This document shows, piece after piece, positions 42,922 through 53,161 of a DNA stretch of 64,000 nucleotides. The position numbers and the translations under genes were made by a program. Each line of letters opens with the position of its first letter. Positions within the stretch are counted from its first letter, which is position 1. The DNA comes from Candidatus Margulisiibacteriota bacterium (GTDB lineage: Bacteria > Margulisbacteria > Riflemargulisbacteria > GWF2-39-127): positions 20,623-84,622 of the forward strand of contig QKMY01000060.1 in the NCBI GenBank assembly GCA_003242895.1. Direction: 5' to 3'. The notes beneath the pieces were generated by a model. It was not told the DNA's origin, did not search any database, and was given only the letters and a program-made list of their open reading frames with translations.

Positions 42922-43299
42922 TCAGTGCCATCCGAACATACTAATAATATTAGAGATAATAATTTGGGAATTTTCTCCAATATCAGATGTTTTTGATGCG
43001 ATATCATTAATGCTGTTTAATGAACCCTCTATCATGAGCCTGTTTGTTTTGTTGCTTTTTACTTGTTCAGCGATCGAATTAAGTGTTTCACTCATGAGTT
43101 CTTTGTCGTCACTGCTGAGCTCATTACTTACCAGGATATATTTATATAATAGTCCGATTTCTGAGTTTATTAGATCTATTAGCGACCCATCTTCCGGGAT
43201 GTAGGTATTTTTGAATGTATTATAAGCTGCGCTAATTTGTAGGTTATGCGGGCTATTAGCAAAAATATTCTGATCCCCAACCGTGTTTTTCTTATCCAT
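42922..43299 (-). CDS. Hypothetical small acidic protein
   Basis: A 125-residue protein with no recognised domain. It is polar and acidic (DGSLIDLINSEIGLLYKYILV, SSDDKELMSETLNSIAEQVK), mostly helical by pattern, and lacks a signal peptide and membrane segment. The ATG at 43299 is chosen because a GGGGGG ribosome-binding site precedes it; the frame extends further upstream. It is orphaned between ftsI and the signal-peptide protein. Function unknown. Confidence 0.6.
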   Translation of the reverse strand: MDKKNTVGDQNIFANSPHNLQISAAYNTFKNTYIPEDGSLIDLINSEIGLLYKYILVSNELSSDDKELMSETLNSIAEQVKSNKTNRLMIEGSLNSINDIASKTSDIGENSQIIISNIISMFGWH

Positions 43300-43817
43300 G
43301 ACTATCCCCCCCTTAATCCCTGAATGTATTTCTTCAGTTGCCGGTATGGCTGTTATTACCAGGGGAATATAGTACATACTTTGTTATCCTGCAATGTCTT
43401 TTTGTGGCTTCGAAGAGTCAGTGATTCCACCAATGTCTCAGTATTATGGTATTTATATCAGCTATTAAAGGCTCAGAGGTAATAGAGTACAAGATGAATA
43501 AAGTGTCCCTAGCGGAAAATGCTGTTTGAATTGGGTAATCGGCGCAGATGGAGAAAGCCTTTTTGGGGGCAAACTTTTTGTGTCGATTGACGAAAAGGGT
43601 GCAAATAGCCAGGGATATTCCAGCTAATTTGATTGACGCTACAAAGATATTATCAGATAATAATAGAATGATATGGGTATTCGGATTTAGTCGTGGTTGT
43701 TCTGTGATAGTAATGCCCGGAGAGTCAAGGTAACAGAAAACGGGGTCGGTAAATATTTGATCTATGACCAGCAGAAAAAAGCTAAAGAACAATAAAAACT
43801 AAAGGGGAAAGCAAACA
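43300..43817. other. Region without a convincing gene
   Basis: About 520 bases between the small acidic protein and the signal-peptide protein. A 124-codon minus-strand frame (43418-43792, TTG start, no ribosome-binding site) and a shorter plus-strand frame exist, but neither resembles a family or has start support. The region may be decayed coding DNA. Confidence 0.4.
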
Positions 43818-44501
43818 ATGAAGATGGCAAATCGGAAGTTAATTGTTAGTTTGATTATGATGTTGTTAGTGGGAGGATATGCTGTTTCAGCAACAGAAAA
43901 CATGGTTTCAGCGGAAAAGTTATTATCTTCTTATAATGATAAAATGAGCAATTCACGTGTATGGGGAGGTTCTTTTATTTCGACATTAGGAGCAGTTACA
44001 ATATTGATACCTAATGGGGAGACTTATAATCTAACTCCATATTATGTTGGTGGAGCGATATTAACTTATGGTCTATGTGAAATATTTGTTAATAGAACTT
44101 TACCAGAGCGTGAATTTGAAAAATTAAAAAATTGTAAAGATTCAGATAGCAGAGAGCAATCATCCTATAATTCTTTGATATATTTAGCAAATAATGCCAA
44201 AAACAACAGAATTGCCGGAGCAATATTTGATGGTATATTTGCCGCCTATTATTTAATAGCCAGACCCATAAAAAATAATAATTCTTCTTACTATTATTCT
44301 TATGATAGCAGAACTAATGACAGTAATTATAATTATTATTTTGGAGCCTATTTCGGAGCATCAGCATTAGTTCAAGCCCTTTGCCCTAGTGAACCGGAAA
44401 CTCTGTTAGAAACTTATAATGAGCATAAGAACAGAATGACCTTTAGGTCTGGCTTGGACGGAACTGGAAAAATATGTTTGGCACTCGAACAAAAGTTCTA
44501 A
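43818..44501 (+). CDS. Secreted or membrane hypothetical protein
   Basis: A 227-residue protein with an N-terminal signal peptide (MKMANRKLIVSLIMMLLVGG, cleavage near YAVSA). Two further moderately hydrophobic stretches (VWGGSFISTLGAVTILI and AGAIFDGIFAAYYLI) suggest membrane association, separated by polar segments with a Tyr/Asn/Ser-rich stretch (NNSSYYYSYDSRTN). I recognise no family. The AAAGGGGAAAG ribosome-binding site is good. It is single and not clearly part of the following kdp operon. Confidence 0.65.
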   Translation: MKMANRKLIVSLIMMLLVGGYAVSATENMVSAEKLLSSYNDKMSNSRVWGGSFISTLGAVTILIPNGETYNLTPYYVGGAILTYGLCEIFVNRTLPEREFEKLKNCKDSDSREQSSYNSLIYLANNAKNNRIAGAIFDGIFAAYYLIARPIKNNNSSYYYSYDSRTNDSNYNYYFGAYFGASALVQALCPSEPETLLETYNEHKNRMTFRSGLDGTGKICLALEQKF

Positions 44502-44526
44502 AATTTGCTTTTTTGAAATCTCCCTA

Positions 44527-44555
44527 TCGTCAAAACAATAGTTTTGTACTATAAT
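44527..44555 (+). promoter_or_regulatory. Candidate kdp promoter with palindrome
   Basis: TCGTCA (44527-44532) and TATAAT (44550-44555) spaced by 17 bases. A perfect inverted repeat CAAAAC-AATA-GTTTTG (44531-44546) lies between and overlaps the -35, a natural position for a repressor. It is about 75 bases upstream of kdpA. Confidence 0.5.
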
Positions 44556-44630
44556 CCCCGATCCAGATATGACTAATTAGTGTTGAATATTGTGCATTAA
44601 CAGATAAGTCCATGAATACAGGGGATATCA

Positions 44631-46364
44631 ATGCATACTATTCAAATCATTTTTGATTTTTTCCAAATTCTTATTTTTTTCATTGTACTGACTATTGTCA
44701 TTAAGCCGTTAGGTATCTATTGCGCTAGTGTCTATGATGGAAAGCCATTGTTCCTTGATCCATTACTCAGACCCATTGAGCGGTTTTTTTACAAGCTGTC
44801 TGGGATCTATCCTGAAAAAGAGATGGATTGGAAAGAGTATAGTAAATCGTTGTTCGTTTTTAACGGAATCGGCTTGTTTTTTCTTTTTCTATTGTTGATG
44901 TTCCAGCATTATTTGCCGCTTAATCCTCAGCATGCCAAAGGGTTTCCTTTTTGGTCCGCAGTTAATATCGCGGTAAGCTATGTAACAAATACCAACTGGC
45001 AGATATTTTCCGGAGAAACTGCAATCAGCTATTTTACTCAGCTGGCAGGATTCACGCTTCAGTCTTTTTTATCGGCTGCGACTGGTATTAGTGTTGCCAT
45101 TTCTTTAATTAGGGGTTTTGCCCGACGTAGTTCTGGCACTATTGGTAATTTCTGGGTAGATGTAACGAGAAGTGTCTTGTATGTATTGCTGCCCATTTCT
45201 TTTATTGCTGCGATTGTTTTGCTTTCTCAGGGAGTTATTCAGAATTTTTCTCCTGCGATCCAAACGACCATGATTCAAGCAGGGTTGCCTCAAATTATTC
45301 CTATGGGCCCGGTTGCCTCACAAGAAGCTATTAAACTGGTCGGCACAAACGGAGGTGGCGTATTCTCTGCGAATAGTTCACATCCATATGAGAATCCTAC
45401 ACCGATGAGTAATATTGTTGAGATATTTTTGATTTTGATTATTCCTGCCACACTTACCTATACTTTTGGTTACATGATTAAAGATACCAGGCAGGGTTGG
45501 GCAATCTATTCGGTAATTCTAGTCATTTTTTTGTTTTTTACTTCAATTTTTTACGTATCAGAAGCTGCGGGTAATCCGTTAGTTACGAAGCTGGGAGTTA
45601 GCGGACCAAACATGGAAGGAAAAGAAGTCCGTTTCGGACTTGCCGGTACTACGCTTTTTACAACAGCTACTACGGCTACATCATGCGGCGCAGTAAATGC
45701 CATGCATGATTCCCTGACTCCTTTAGGCGGGATGGTCCCGATGGTACTTATGTTATTGGGTGAAGTTGTTTTTGGAGGAGCTGGATCGGGGTTGTATACC
45801 ATGTTAGCTTTTGTTGTTATTGCGGTGTTCGTTGCAGGCCTTATGATTGGTCGAACACCTGAATATATCGGAAAGAAGGTCGAGGTGTTCGAGATCCGGA
45901 TGGCAGTTGTCGCCGTCTTAACCTCCGGGCTAGTCGTACTCATAATGCTTATCATTACCCTTTCATCTAAAGCAGGAATCAATTCGTTGATTAATCCGGG
46001 GCCTCATGGATTAAGCGAGATTATCTATGCGTTTGCTTCGAGCGCGAATAACAACGGGAGTGCGTTTGCCGGACTTAATACAAATACTGGGTACTACAAA
46101 ATTGCGTTGGCTTTATCTATGTTCATCGGTAGGTATGTGCCGGTAGCTGCAATCATTGCTATGGCCGGATCTTTCGCAAAAAAGAAGTATGTTCCACCGG
46201 GTTACGGCACGCTTCCTACTCACGGGGTATCGTTCATGTTTTGGCATATCCTTGTAATTATGATTATTGGTGTTTTAACATTTTCGCCGACATTAGCTCT
46301 CGGGCCAGGTGTCGAGCAGCTTATGATGACAGGCAGCCAGGGTTGCCCATTTCCCGGGAGTTGA
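44631..46364 (+). CDS. kdpA: Potassium-transporting ATPase subunit KdpA
   Basis: A 577-residue membrane protein with about ten helices and the four KdpA selectivity-filter regions (for example [34 protein letters not shown] near residue 238, [18 protein letters not shown] and [13 protein letters not shown]). It forms the potassium channel-like translocating subunit of the Kdp complex in the inner membrane. No kdpF could be found in front of it. kdpB follows after 4 bases. Confidence 0.97.
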   Translation: MHTIQIIFDFFQILIFFIVLTIVIKPLGIYCASVYDGKPLFLDPLLRPIERFFYKLSGIYPEKEMDWKEYSKSLFVFNGIGLFFLFLLLMFQHYLPLNPQHAKGFPFWSAVNIAVSYVTNTNWQIFSGETAISYFTQLAGFTLQSFLSAATGISVAISLIRGFARRSSGTIGNFWVDVTRSVLYVLLPISFIAAIVLLSQGVIQNFSPAIQTTMIQAGLPQIIPMGPVASQEAIKLVGTNGGGVFSANSSHPYENPTPMSNIVEIFLILIIPATLTYTFGYMIKDTRQGWAIYSVILVIFLFFTSIFYVSEAAGNPLVTKLGVSGPNMEGKEVRFGLAGTTLFTTATTATSCGAVNAMHDSLTPLGGMVPMVLMLLGEVVFGGAGSGLYTMLAFVVIAVFVAGLMIGRTPEYIGKKVEVFEIRMAVVAVLTSGLVVLIMLIITLSSKAGINSLINPGPHGLSEIIYAFASSANNNGSAFAGLNTNTGYYKIALALSMFIGRYVPVAAIIAMAGSFAKKKYVPPGYGTLPTHGVSFMFWHILVIMIIGVLTFSPTLALGPGVEQLMMTGSQGCPFPGS

Positions 46365-46368
46365 AACG

Positions 46369-48429
46369 ATGGAAGAAGGTTCCGGTAAACGATCAATGTT
46401 TGATCCCTATTTGCTTAGACTGGCTTGGATCGAGTCATTCAAAAAGCTGGACCTGAGAACTCGTCTGCAAAATCCGGTTATGCTGATGGTGGAAATCGGC
46501 AGTCTTCTTACGGTTGTTTTTTTTGTTTATGCTCTTTTTCGAAGAACAACCGAACCTTTATGGTTCACAGGGTTTATTTCGGTATGGTTATGGTTGACTG
46601 TTCTATTCTCTAATTTCGCTGAGGCGCTTTCGGAAATGAGAGGTAAAGCGCGTGCTCAGTCACTGCGCCAGACACGACAGGAAATTCGGGCTAAACGATT
46701 GCGTAAGCCTGATTATATCGAGAAATATGAAGTCGTGTCTTCTGACCAATTAGAAAAAGGTAATTATGTTTTTGTTGAAGCCGGAGAAGTTATTCCTGCA
46801 GATGGTGAAGTGGTTTCCGGTGCGGCTCTGGTTGATGAATCTGCTGTTACCGGAGAATCCGCTCCGGTAATACGGGAATCAGGCGGAGACAGGAGCGCGG
46901 TTACCGGGGGTACTAAGGTTATAGCGAATCAAATAGTTGTTATGGTCACTACTGAGCAAGGACAATCTTTTCTTGATAAAATGATCCTTTTGATCGAAGG
47001 CGCGAAACGGAAGAAAACACCTAACGAAATAGCGTTAGCTGCGTTATTGCTTGCCTTAACAATTGTTTTTCTTTTTGTGGTAATTAGTCTTATTCCTTTA
47101 TCGGTGTACAGTTCCGTAGTAACAGGCCGTACCAGTTCTGTAACGATTACAACGGTTGTCGCATTGTTTGTGTGTTTAGCACCGACGACAATTGCCGCGC
47201 TTCTTCCGGCTATTGGAATTGCGGGTATGGATAGGTTGTTTCAGAGTAATGTTATCGCGTTATCCGGCAGAGCAATTGAAGCTGCCGGTGATGTGAATGT
47301 CCTTCTGCTCGATAAAACCGGAACGATAACCATAGGAAATCGTGAAGCCGTTGAGTTCATTCCGATTAGTGCCTATAGTGAGCATGAGGTTGCTGAAGCT
47401 GCCTTTTATGCCTCGATTGCCGATGATACGCCTGAAGGGAGAAGTATCGTTGTGCTGGCTAGAAATAAACATCAACTGAGAGTCAGAGAATTGCCGCCAA
47501 TCGCCCGGTACATTCCCTTTACTGCACAGACAAGGATGAGCGGGGTAGATTTTGATAATAGTTATTACCGAAAAGGTTCTTCAGATTCTATTATAGATTT
47601 TGTTAAACTAAAAGGTGGCAGTTCCAGCCCGGAACTTGAAAATATTGTTGCTACTATCTCAAAGTCAGGGGGAACGCCTCTGGTTGTAAGTCATAACAAT
47701 AGCATCGTTGGGGTTATTTATTTGAAGGATATTCTCAAATACGGTATTCGGGAAAGGTTCTTGCAACTTCGAAAAATTGGTATTAAAACCGTCATGATAA
47801 CCGGAGACAATCCCCTTACCGCAGCAGCAATTGCTGCGGAAGCTGGAGTGGATGATTTTTTGGCACAAGCTACTCCGGAGGACAAATTAGAATATATTCG
47901 CAACTACCAGAAGCAAGGTTATATGATTGCTATGACCGGGGATGGTACCAATGATGCACCGGCACTAGCACAGGCGGACGTTGCTGTAGCTATGAATACG
48001 GGGACGCAGTCTGCCCGGGAAGCAGCGAATATTATCGATCTTGATAGTAATCCTACGAAACTTATTAATATCGTTGAGATAGGAAAGCAAATACTCATGA
48101 CCAGAGGCACACTTACTACTTTTAGCATCTCTAATGATATCGCAAAATATTTCGCGATTATACCGGCATCGTTATCTTCTCTCTATCCGCAACTGAACAT
48201 TTTTAACATTATGCATCTCGCTAATCCTTATAGTGCGATTCTTTCTGCTGTCATTTTTAATGCTCTCATTATTCCGGCACTTATTCCTCTGGCCCTGAAA
48301 GGTGTACGGTCACATTCCATGGCAGCATCTGACTTGCTGACGTATAACTTGTTTGTTTATGGACTGGGTGGTATCGTAACCCCCTTTATTTGTATAAAAA
48401 TTATTGATCTGATTATTAATATTATTTGA
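46369..48429 (+). CDS. kdpB: Potassium-transporting P-type ATPase subunit KdpB
   Basis: A 686-residue P-type ATPase. The phosphorylation site is D315 in [13 protein letters not shown], the actuator TGE is in [13 protein letters not shown], and the hinge motif [16 protein letters not shown] starts near residue 523. Membrane helices flank these domains as in KdpB. ATP hydrolysis here drives potassium uptake through KdpA. It sits between kdpA and kdpC in the operon. Confidence 0.97.
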   Translation: MEEGSGKRSMFDPYLLRLAWIESFKKLDLRTRLQNPVMLMVEIGSLLTVVFFVYALFRRTTEPLWFTGFISVWLWLTVLFSNFAEALSEMRGKARAQSLRQTRQEIRAKRLRKPDYIEKYEVVSSDQLEKGNYVFVEAGEVIPADGEVVSGAALVDESAVTGESAPVIRESGGDRSAVTGGTKVIANQIVVMVTTEQGQSFLDKMILLIEGAKRKKTPNEIALAALLLALTIVFLFVVISLIPLSVYSSVVTGRTSSVTITTVVALFVCLAPTTIAALLPAIGIAGMDRLFQSNVIALSGRAIEAAGDVNVLLLDKTGTITIGNREAVEFIPISAYSEHEVAEAAFYASIADDTPEGRSIVVLARNKHQLRVRELPPIARYIPFTAQTRMSGVDFDNSYYRKGSSDSIIDFVKLKGGSSSPELENIVATISKSGGTPLVVSHNNSIVGVIYLKDILKYGIRERFLQLRKIGIKTVMITGDNPLTAAAIAAEAGVDDFLAQATPEDKLEYIRNYQKQGYMIAMTGDGTNDAPALAQADVAVAMNTGTQSAREAANIIDLDSNPTKLINIVEIGKQILMTRGTLTTFSISNDIAKYFAIIPASLSSLYPQLNIFNIMHLANPYSAILSAVIFNALIIPALIPLALKGVRSHSMAASDLLTYNLFVYGLGGIVTPFICIKIIDLIINII

Positions 48430-48461
48430 TTATAACTATCAATCTAAGTAAAAAAAGGGGG

Positions 48462-49061
48462 ATGTCTCAGTTGAAAACGGCAATTATACTTTTTTTTGCA
48501 TTTTTCATGTTATTGTCTGTTGGTTACCCTTTGGTTATAACGGTTGTAGGGCAAGTCCTCTTCCCAATCCAGGCTAACGGAAGTCTGATACTCAATTCCG
48601 AGAAGAAAATTGTCGGTTCAGCATTAATTGGCCAGTTTTTTACTGACGAAGAATATTTCTGGTCACGCCCTTCGGCGACTCTGGGATATCCCTATAATTC
48701 TCTGGTTTCCGGCGGTTCACAATTAGGTCCGACAAATAGTAAGTTGTTAGATAAGGTGAAAGGAAGGGTAGAGTTGCTCCGGCACCTGGGTAGTAACGGG
48801 GTTTTGCCTGCGGATATGGTTATGGCATCAGGGAGCGGGCTGGATCCTGATATCAGCATTGAATCTGCCTTGTTGCAGGTCCCGCGTGTTGCCCGTGCAA
48901 GGCGCATGAAGGAGGGAAGTCTTCGTAGCATAGTTTCGAATCACGCTGAACGGCGTCAGCTAAGTTTTCTTGGGGTTAATAGGGTTAATGTCCTGAAACT
49001 AAATAGGGCTCTGGACCAGATGCGGACCAGCGAAGAAAAAGGAGTTAGTGATGGGAGATAA
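48462..49061 (+). CDS. kdpC: Potassium-transporting ATPase subunit KdpC
   Basis: A 199-residue subunit with one N-terminal membrane helix (about 6-28) and the periplasmic motifs FWSRPSATLGYPYNSLVSGGSQLGPTN and MASGSGLDPDISIESALLQVPRVARAR that define KdpC. The ATG at 48462 is preceded by AAAAAAGGGGG; the open frame extends upstream into kdpB without support. It stabilises KdpAB and raises potassium affinity. It overlaps kdpD by 11 bases. Confidence 0.96.
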   Translation: MSQLKTAIILFFAFFMLLSVGYPLVITVVGQVLFPIQANGSLILNSEKKIVGSALIGQFFTDEEYFWSRPSATLGYPYNSLVSGGSQLGPTNSKLLDKVKGRVELLRHLGSNGVLPADMVMASGSGLDPDISIESALLQVPRVARARRMKEGSLRSIVSNHAERRQLSFLGVNRVNVLKLNRALDQMRTSEEKGVSDGR

Positions 49062-50997
49062 TGATGATACAAGGCCTAGTCCCGAATCCTTTCTTGAGAC
49101 GGCTAGTAAGGAAGAACCAGGGCAGGCCAGAGGAAAGATGACTATCTATTTCGGAGCTGCTCCCGGGGTCGGCAAGACTTATGCTATGCTTGTTGATGCA
49201 AAGTTAAGAAAGCAAGAGGGTCTCGATATTGTTGTTGGTACGGTTGATACGCATGGGAGGGCGGAGACTGAAGCACTTCTTGCAGGAATGGAAATAGTTC
49301 CGCCATTAGTTTACAGCTATCGTGGTATTCAGTTGAAAGAAATGAATCTGGAAGCAATCCTTGTGCGTCGACCACGAATTGTTCTGGTGGATGAACTCGC
49401 TCACACCAATGGTCCTGGACTTCGAAACCTGAAGCGGTATCAAGATGTTGAAGAAATTCTTAATGCCGGAATAAATATTTATACCACACTTAATGTTCAG
49501 CATCTCGAAAGCGTCAATGAAACAATTCGTCAAATTACGGATGTTATTGTGAGGGAAACGCTTCCTGATACTTTTTTTGAGATTGCCTCTGAAATCAAAC
49601 TTATTGATCTGCCATCGGAAGAATTGCTCAAGAGATTGCAGGAAGGGAAAGTATATATGAAGGATATGGCTGGTCAGGCTGCTCAAAGGTTTTTTCGTGC
49701 AGGTAATCTTTTGGCTTTGCGGGAATTAGCCCTTCGTTATGTGGCCGGAAGGGTAGATCTTGATATGCGTAAATATATGCGTGCAAAAGCTATTACCGGA
49801 CCTTGGCCTACTAAAGAGAGGCTTTTGCTGGCGATATACGCAAGCCCCTATGCTGAGCAGCTGGTACGTTCTACTTTTAAGATTGCTTCAGATCTCGATG
49901 TAGAATGGGTAACACTCTTTGTGGAAACGCCCAGTCATAAAACTATATCGGATAGAGAGCAAAAGTGGCTGACTGACGCATTAGAGCTAGCTAAAGATCT
50001 CGGCTCTCAGATCGTATGGATTAAAGGGGATTCAATTGCTGAAGAAATCTATCGGTATGTCAACAGTCACAATATTACTAAGATAGCTATGGGAAAACCA
50101 AACAGGTTTGGTTTGTTTTCCCCTATAAACAATAATTTTATGCAGCGTATACGTGATGTTGATTTATTCCTTTTTGCGGGGCATGGAAAGCAGTTCCTTC
50201 CCAAGAAGAAGAGGAAACGGATACATATTAGTATTTCCAGTTATCTCGTAAGCCTTTTGGCTGTTGTTGTTGTATCTTTTTTTGGATTTCTTTTCCGGAA
50301 TGCTATAGGAGAGGCGACATTGTTGTTTTTATTGTTGTTGCCAATTATTGGGATTTCTCTTTTTTTTAGAAGAGGCCCATCTGTTTTTGCTGCTCTTATA
50401 AGCATCTTTATTTTTGCCAGTGTTTTTTTGCCTTCTGGTATTCACCGCGGGGCGATTGATCTGGGATATTTCATTACTTTTATTATTTATCTGGCTGTAG
50501 CTGTTGTCATTAGTAATCTTGCGTCTGACTTGCGTGTAAAGGTAGAGTTTGCGCGGCAGAGCGAAGCTAAGAATACGGTTCTTTACGGCTTGAGCCAAGA
50601 GCTGATTACTGCTCAAAGTATTGACCAGGTCGGCTCCACAATTATTCGACATGCTAAGCAGATATATCCGTGTGAGGTAGTGTTTTTAATCCCCCAGGAA
50701 TCAAAGTTAATGATCAATACTGCTACTCCAGGATTCCCAATGAATATGAAAGAATTGGGGGTTGCCAATTGGGTATGGGCGAATAATAAGCCTGCAGGTA
50801 TCAGTTCTGACACTTTGCCTCAGTCTGCTGCTTATTATTTGCCGGTATCAACCATCGGAAGAGCTAAAGGCGTTGTCGGCTTTAATTTTGAGAATCCTGA
50901 GCAAGTATTGACTCTTTCTAATAAAATTGTTCTTGATACTATTGCCAGGCTCGGAGCGTTAGCTATCGAACGTATAGAAAGAAATATTTGCATATAA
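49051..50997 (+). CDS. kdpD: KdpD-type sensor lacking the histidine kinase core
   Basis: A 648-residue protein. The N-terminal KdpD domain has Walker A FGAAPGVGKT at about residues 34-43, and LVDELAHTNGPGLRNLKRYQDVEEIL. A USP-like domain (about 250-375) follows, then four hydrophobic segments (about 390-490, the DUF4118 membrane part), and a GAF-like domain up to the end (ITAQSIDQVGSTIIRHAKQI ... LDTIARLGALAIERIE). The HisKA and HATPase domains of full-length KdpD (about 900 residues) are missing, and the downstream DNA has none of their sequence. No kdpE is nearby. Similar kinase-less short KdpD forms are known in cyanobacteria and Deinococcus. It may act by binding c-di-AMP or pairing with another kinase. 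Confidence 0.9.
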   Translation: MGDNDDTRPSPESFLETASKEEPGQARGKMTIYFGAAPGVGKTYAMLVDAKLRKQEGLDIVVGTVDTHGRAETEALLAGMEIVPPLVYSYRGIQLKEMNLEAILVRRPRIVLVDELAHTNGPGLRNLKRYQDVEEILNAGINIYTTLNVQHLESVNETIRQITDVIVRETLPDTFFEIASEIKLIDLPSEELLKRLQEGKVYMKDMAGQAAQRFFRAGNLLALRELALRYVAGRVDLDMRKYMRAKAITGPWPTKERLLLAIYASPYAEQLVRSTFKIASDLDVEWVTLFVETPSHKTISDREQKWLTDALELAKDLGSQIVWIKGDSIAEEIYRYVNSHNITKIAMGKPNRFGLFSPINNNFMQRIRDVDLFLFAGHGKQFLPKKKRKRIHISISSYLVSLLAVVVVSFFGFLFRNAIGEATLLFLLLLPIIGISLFFRRGPSVFAALISIFIFASVFLPSGIHRGAIDLGYFITFIIYLAVAVVISNLASDLRVKVEFARQSEAKNTVLYGLSQELITAQSIDQVGSTIIRHAKQIYPCEVVFLIPQESKLMINTATPGFPMNMKELGVANWVWANNKPAGISSDTLPQSAAYYLPVSTIGRAKGVVGFNFENPEQVLTLSNKIVLDTIARLGALAIERIERNICI

Positions 50998-51094
50998 GCG
51001 GGTTTCTTTTGAAAATAGTAAATAGGCGTGATTGCAAGGGAGACAAAGTTGTAATTAATAATACTATTTCTGTTAAAGCTGTCAGGTTAAAATA

Positions 51095-51119
51095 AAAGCA
51101 CCGGAACTTCCGGTGCTTT
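51095..51119. terminator. Bidirectional terminator between kdpD and the csp gene
   Basis: Stem AAAGCACCGG / CCGGTGCTTT of 10 perfect pairs with a 5-base loop and A/T runs on both sides. It serves kdpD on the plus strand and the convergent cold shock gene on the minus strand. Confidence 0.8.
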
Positions 51120-51147
51120 GTTGGTGCTATTTAAAATAAATTGTTGA

Positions 51148-51351
51148 TTACATTAAGTTGACATTCACAGCGCATGGGCCTTTTTTGCCTTCGCCAACTT
51201 CGAATGTTACTTTGTCGCCTTCATTAAGAGTTTTGAACCCTTCAGATTGGATTTCAGAATAATGTATAAATAGGTCCTTAGATCCATCATCCGGAGTTAA
51301 AAATCCATATCCTTTAGTTGCATTAAACCATTTTATTGTTCCTGATATCAT
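51148..51351 (-). CDS. CspA-family cold shock protein
   Basis: A 67-residue cold-shock domain protein with the RNA-binding motifs [10 protein letters not shown] (RNP1) and DLFIHYSEI (RNP2). It binds single-stranded nucleic acid as an RNA chaperone in the cytoplasm. The AAGGAGAGTCAC ribosome-binding site is clear. The long AT-rich DNA upstream is consistent with an extended untranslated leader as in other csp genes. Confidence 0.96.
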   Translation of the reverse strand: MISGTIKWFNATKGYGFLTPDDGSKDLFIHYSEIQSEGFKTLNEGDKVTFEVGEGKKGPCAVNVNLM

Positions 51352-51913
51352 GTGACTCTCCTTGATATAAATAAAACACCGTTAAACCAGTGTTGTAGGT
51401 AATAACGATTAACGTTTTTAAAACCCTAACGTAAATATTTTAACAAAAAAAAATAATGATGACAATGGCAATATCCTTAAAATATGATTTTTTATCACGC
51501 TGAATAAAGTGATCACTCCCTTGTTCTCGATTTTCCAATTACTGGCCATAATATTTCTGATTATTAATATAGATATAGGTTAATGTTGTGTTGATTGAAT
51601 AATGATTGTTTCGGATATGCATTTTTTAATAAAGTTAATTTGTATTTAATATGTTTTATATAGAAAATAGTAGCTATTAGATTTTTTTTTGTTTTGTTTA
51701 TTGTGTGTGGAGTTTGTCTTTGAGGTTTTTTTTTGTCTTGTTATTTGTTGTTGTTATGCTCTTATTGTGAGATTGATCTATTGATCTGATGTATGATATG
51801 TCTGGTAAAATCATAAATATATATATAATAAAATGTAAATAAAATGATTGTTATTATATAATAAAGATGATATTATTGTCGTCGTAATATCGCTAGGAAA
51901 AGGAGTTGGGGGT
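51352..51913. other. AT-rich divergent control region
   Basis: About 560 bases between the cold shock gene and the MORN-repeat gene. It is very AT-rich, with poly-T runs and TATA-like steps (TATATAATAAAATG near 51828), and probably holds both promoters and a long csp leader. No ORF with a ribosome-binding site and no RNA gene was recognised. Confidence 0.5.
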
Positions 51914-53011
51914 ATGAATGGGAAAACATTAATTATGAATACGAAAATATATGAAGAGGGGGTTATGGAACATATATTTTATAATGGTAAACAGAAGGTT
52001 AATTACTTGGTTATCGGACCTGACGGGGACGTTATTTCCCAGCATAACGAATCATTTGAATGCTCGAAAAAAGAACTTCAGAAGAAAGGAATTCTTAAGT
52101 TGGAAATTAATTATAAAAATGATAACCAGGATGGGATATCCCGAGGATATTATGAAAACGGTCAACTTCATTTTGAATCAAATTATAAGGACGATAAACA
52201 AAATGGACTCTCCAAAAGTTTTTATGAAAACGGGATGTTATGGGGTGAATGTATGTATAAGAATGATAAGCTTGAAGGGTTATCAGTTGAATATTATCAA
52301 GATGGCGGGGTTCAGTATGAGATGAATTATAAAAACAATAAACTCAATGGAATATCGAGGGAATATTATAAGGATGGGACACTTAAGTCGGCTGGAAGTT
52401 ATAGCAACGGGAGACAGTATGGTATTTCCCGAACGTATTATCCAAGTGGCAAGCTTCAGTATGAATTGAGTTATAAAAATGATAAGTTGGATGGGATATC
52501 CCGGGAATATTACGAAAATGGCAGTCTAAAGCTGGAAATGAAATATCAGAATGATAAAATGAACGGGCTTTCTCGTGGGTACTCTGAAAATGGGATTATC
52601 CAATTCGAAATGGATTACCAGAATGATAAACAGCATGGTATTTCGAAAGGGTATTATGAAAGCGGGGCTTTATGGGGAGAAACAACCTATAAAAATGAAA
52701 AATTAGATGGTATTACCAGAGAGTATTACGAAAGTGGTGCCTTGAAATTGGAAATGTACTATAAAAACGATAAATTAGACGGGATCTCAAGAGAATATTA
52801 TGAAACCGGCGCCTTAAAAATAGAGATGTATTATCGGAATAATAAAGATAACATAGTTGTGAAGTCCTATGATGAACGGGGAATGCTTAAACCCGATGAT
52901 AATAACCAGAAAAATAGCTGTTTAATGGACACCGTGAATTATTTTCGTGATCTGCCATTATCATATACGTGTATCAAAGTTGTTCCCAACCAATTTGGAA
53001 TGGTGGGCTAG
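51914..53011 (+). CDS. MORN-variant (YwqK-type) repeat protein
   Basis: A 365-residue protein. After a ~60-residue head, 11 tandem units of exactly 24 residues run from DNA position 52097 to 52888, each of the type xLEMxYKNDKLDGISREYYENGxL. These are MORN-variant repeats as in the YwqK group, which is often labelled as an antitoxin-like family without firm proof. A non-repeat tail of ~35 residues closes the protein. The ATG at 51914 follows AGGAG closely; the open frame upstream has no ribosome-binding site. No toxin gene is adjacent and no signal peptide is visible, so function is open. The gene ends before a palindromic terminator. Confidence 0.85.
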   Translation: MNGKTLIMNTKIYEEGVMEHIFYNGKQKVNYLVIGPDGDVISQHNESFECSKKELQKKGILKLEINYKNDNQDGISRGYYENGQLHFESNYKDDKQNGLSKSFYENGMLWGECMYKNDKLEGLSVEYYQDGGVQYEMNYKNNKLNGISREYYKDGTLKSAGSYSNGRQYGISRTYYPSGKLQYELSYKNDKLDGISREYYENGSLKLEMKYQNDKMNGLSRGYSENGIIQFEMDYQNDKQHGISKGYYESGALWGETTYKNEKLDGITREYYESGALKLEMYYKNDKLDGISREYYETGALKIEMYYRNNKDNIVVKSYDERGMLKPDDNNQKNSCLMDTVNYFRDLPLSYTCIKVVPNQFGMVG

Positions 53012-53053
53012 ATTTTCACGATGTCCGGATAACTCTTTTGTTAACATATTTAG

Positions 53054-53079
53054 TAGGGGCGTTTAATTAAACGTCCCTA
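53054..53079 (+). terminator. Palindromic GTAGGG-arm repeat acting as terminator, copy 3
   Basis: Arms TAGGGGCGTTTAA and TTAAACGTCCCTA are 13 bases, with one G-U pair and no loop, directly followed by TTTTTT. It belongs to the dispersed palindrome family but is placed as a terminator for the MORN gene. Confidence 0.7.
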
Positions 53080-53102
53080 ATTTTTTCGTTAGATTTACTC
53101 AC

Positions 53103-53130
53103 TTGCCTTTTTCCCTGTTGCTCCTATAAT
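53103..53130 (+). promoter_or_regulatory. Sigma-70 promoter of fbaB
   Basis: TTGCCT (53103-53108) and TATAAT (perfect, 53125-53130) with a 16-base spacer, 32 bases upstream of the fbaB start. Confidence 0.7.
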
Positions 53131-53161
53131 AGCCCGAAAGTCGCACAGGGGGGGATGAGCT

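Noticed and set aside
43418..43792. 124-codon minus-strand frame
   Set aside because: Starts with TTG, lacks a ribosome-binding site and shows no known family, so only the region is described.
45551..45982. 143-codon minus-strand frame within kdpA
   Set aside because: Low-complexity Thr/Pro/Ser-rich sequence antisense to a certain membrane gene.
52097..52888. 72-base periodic DNA considered as a CRISPR array
   Set aside because: The units are contiguous coding repeats in one frame; there are no constant repeats with unique spacers and no cas genes.
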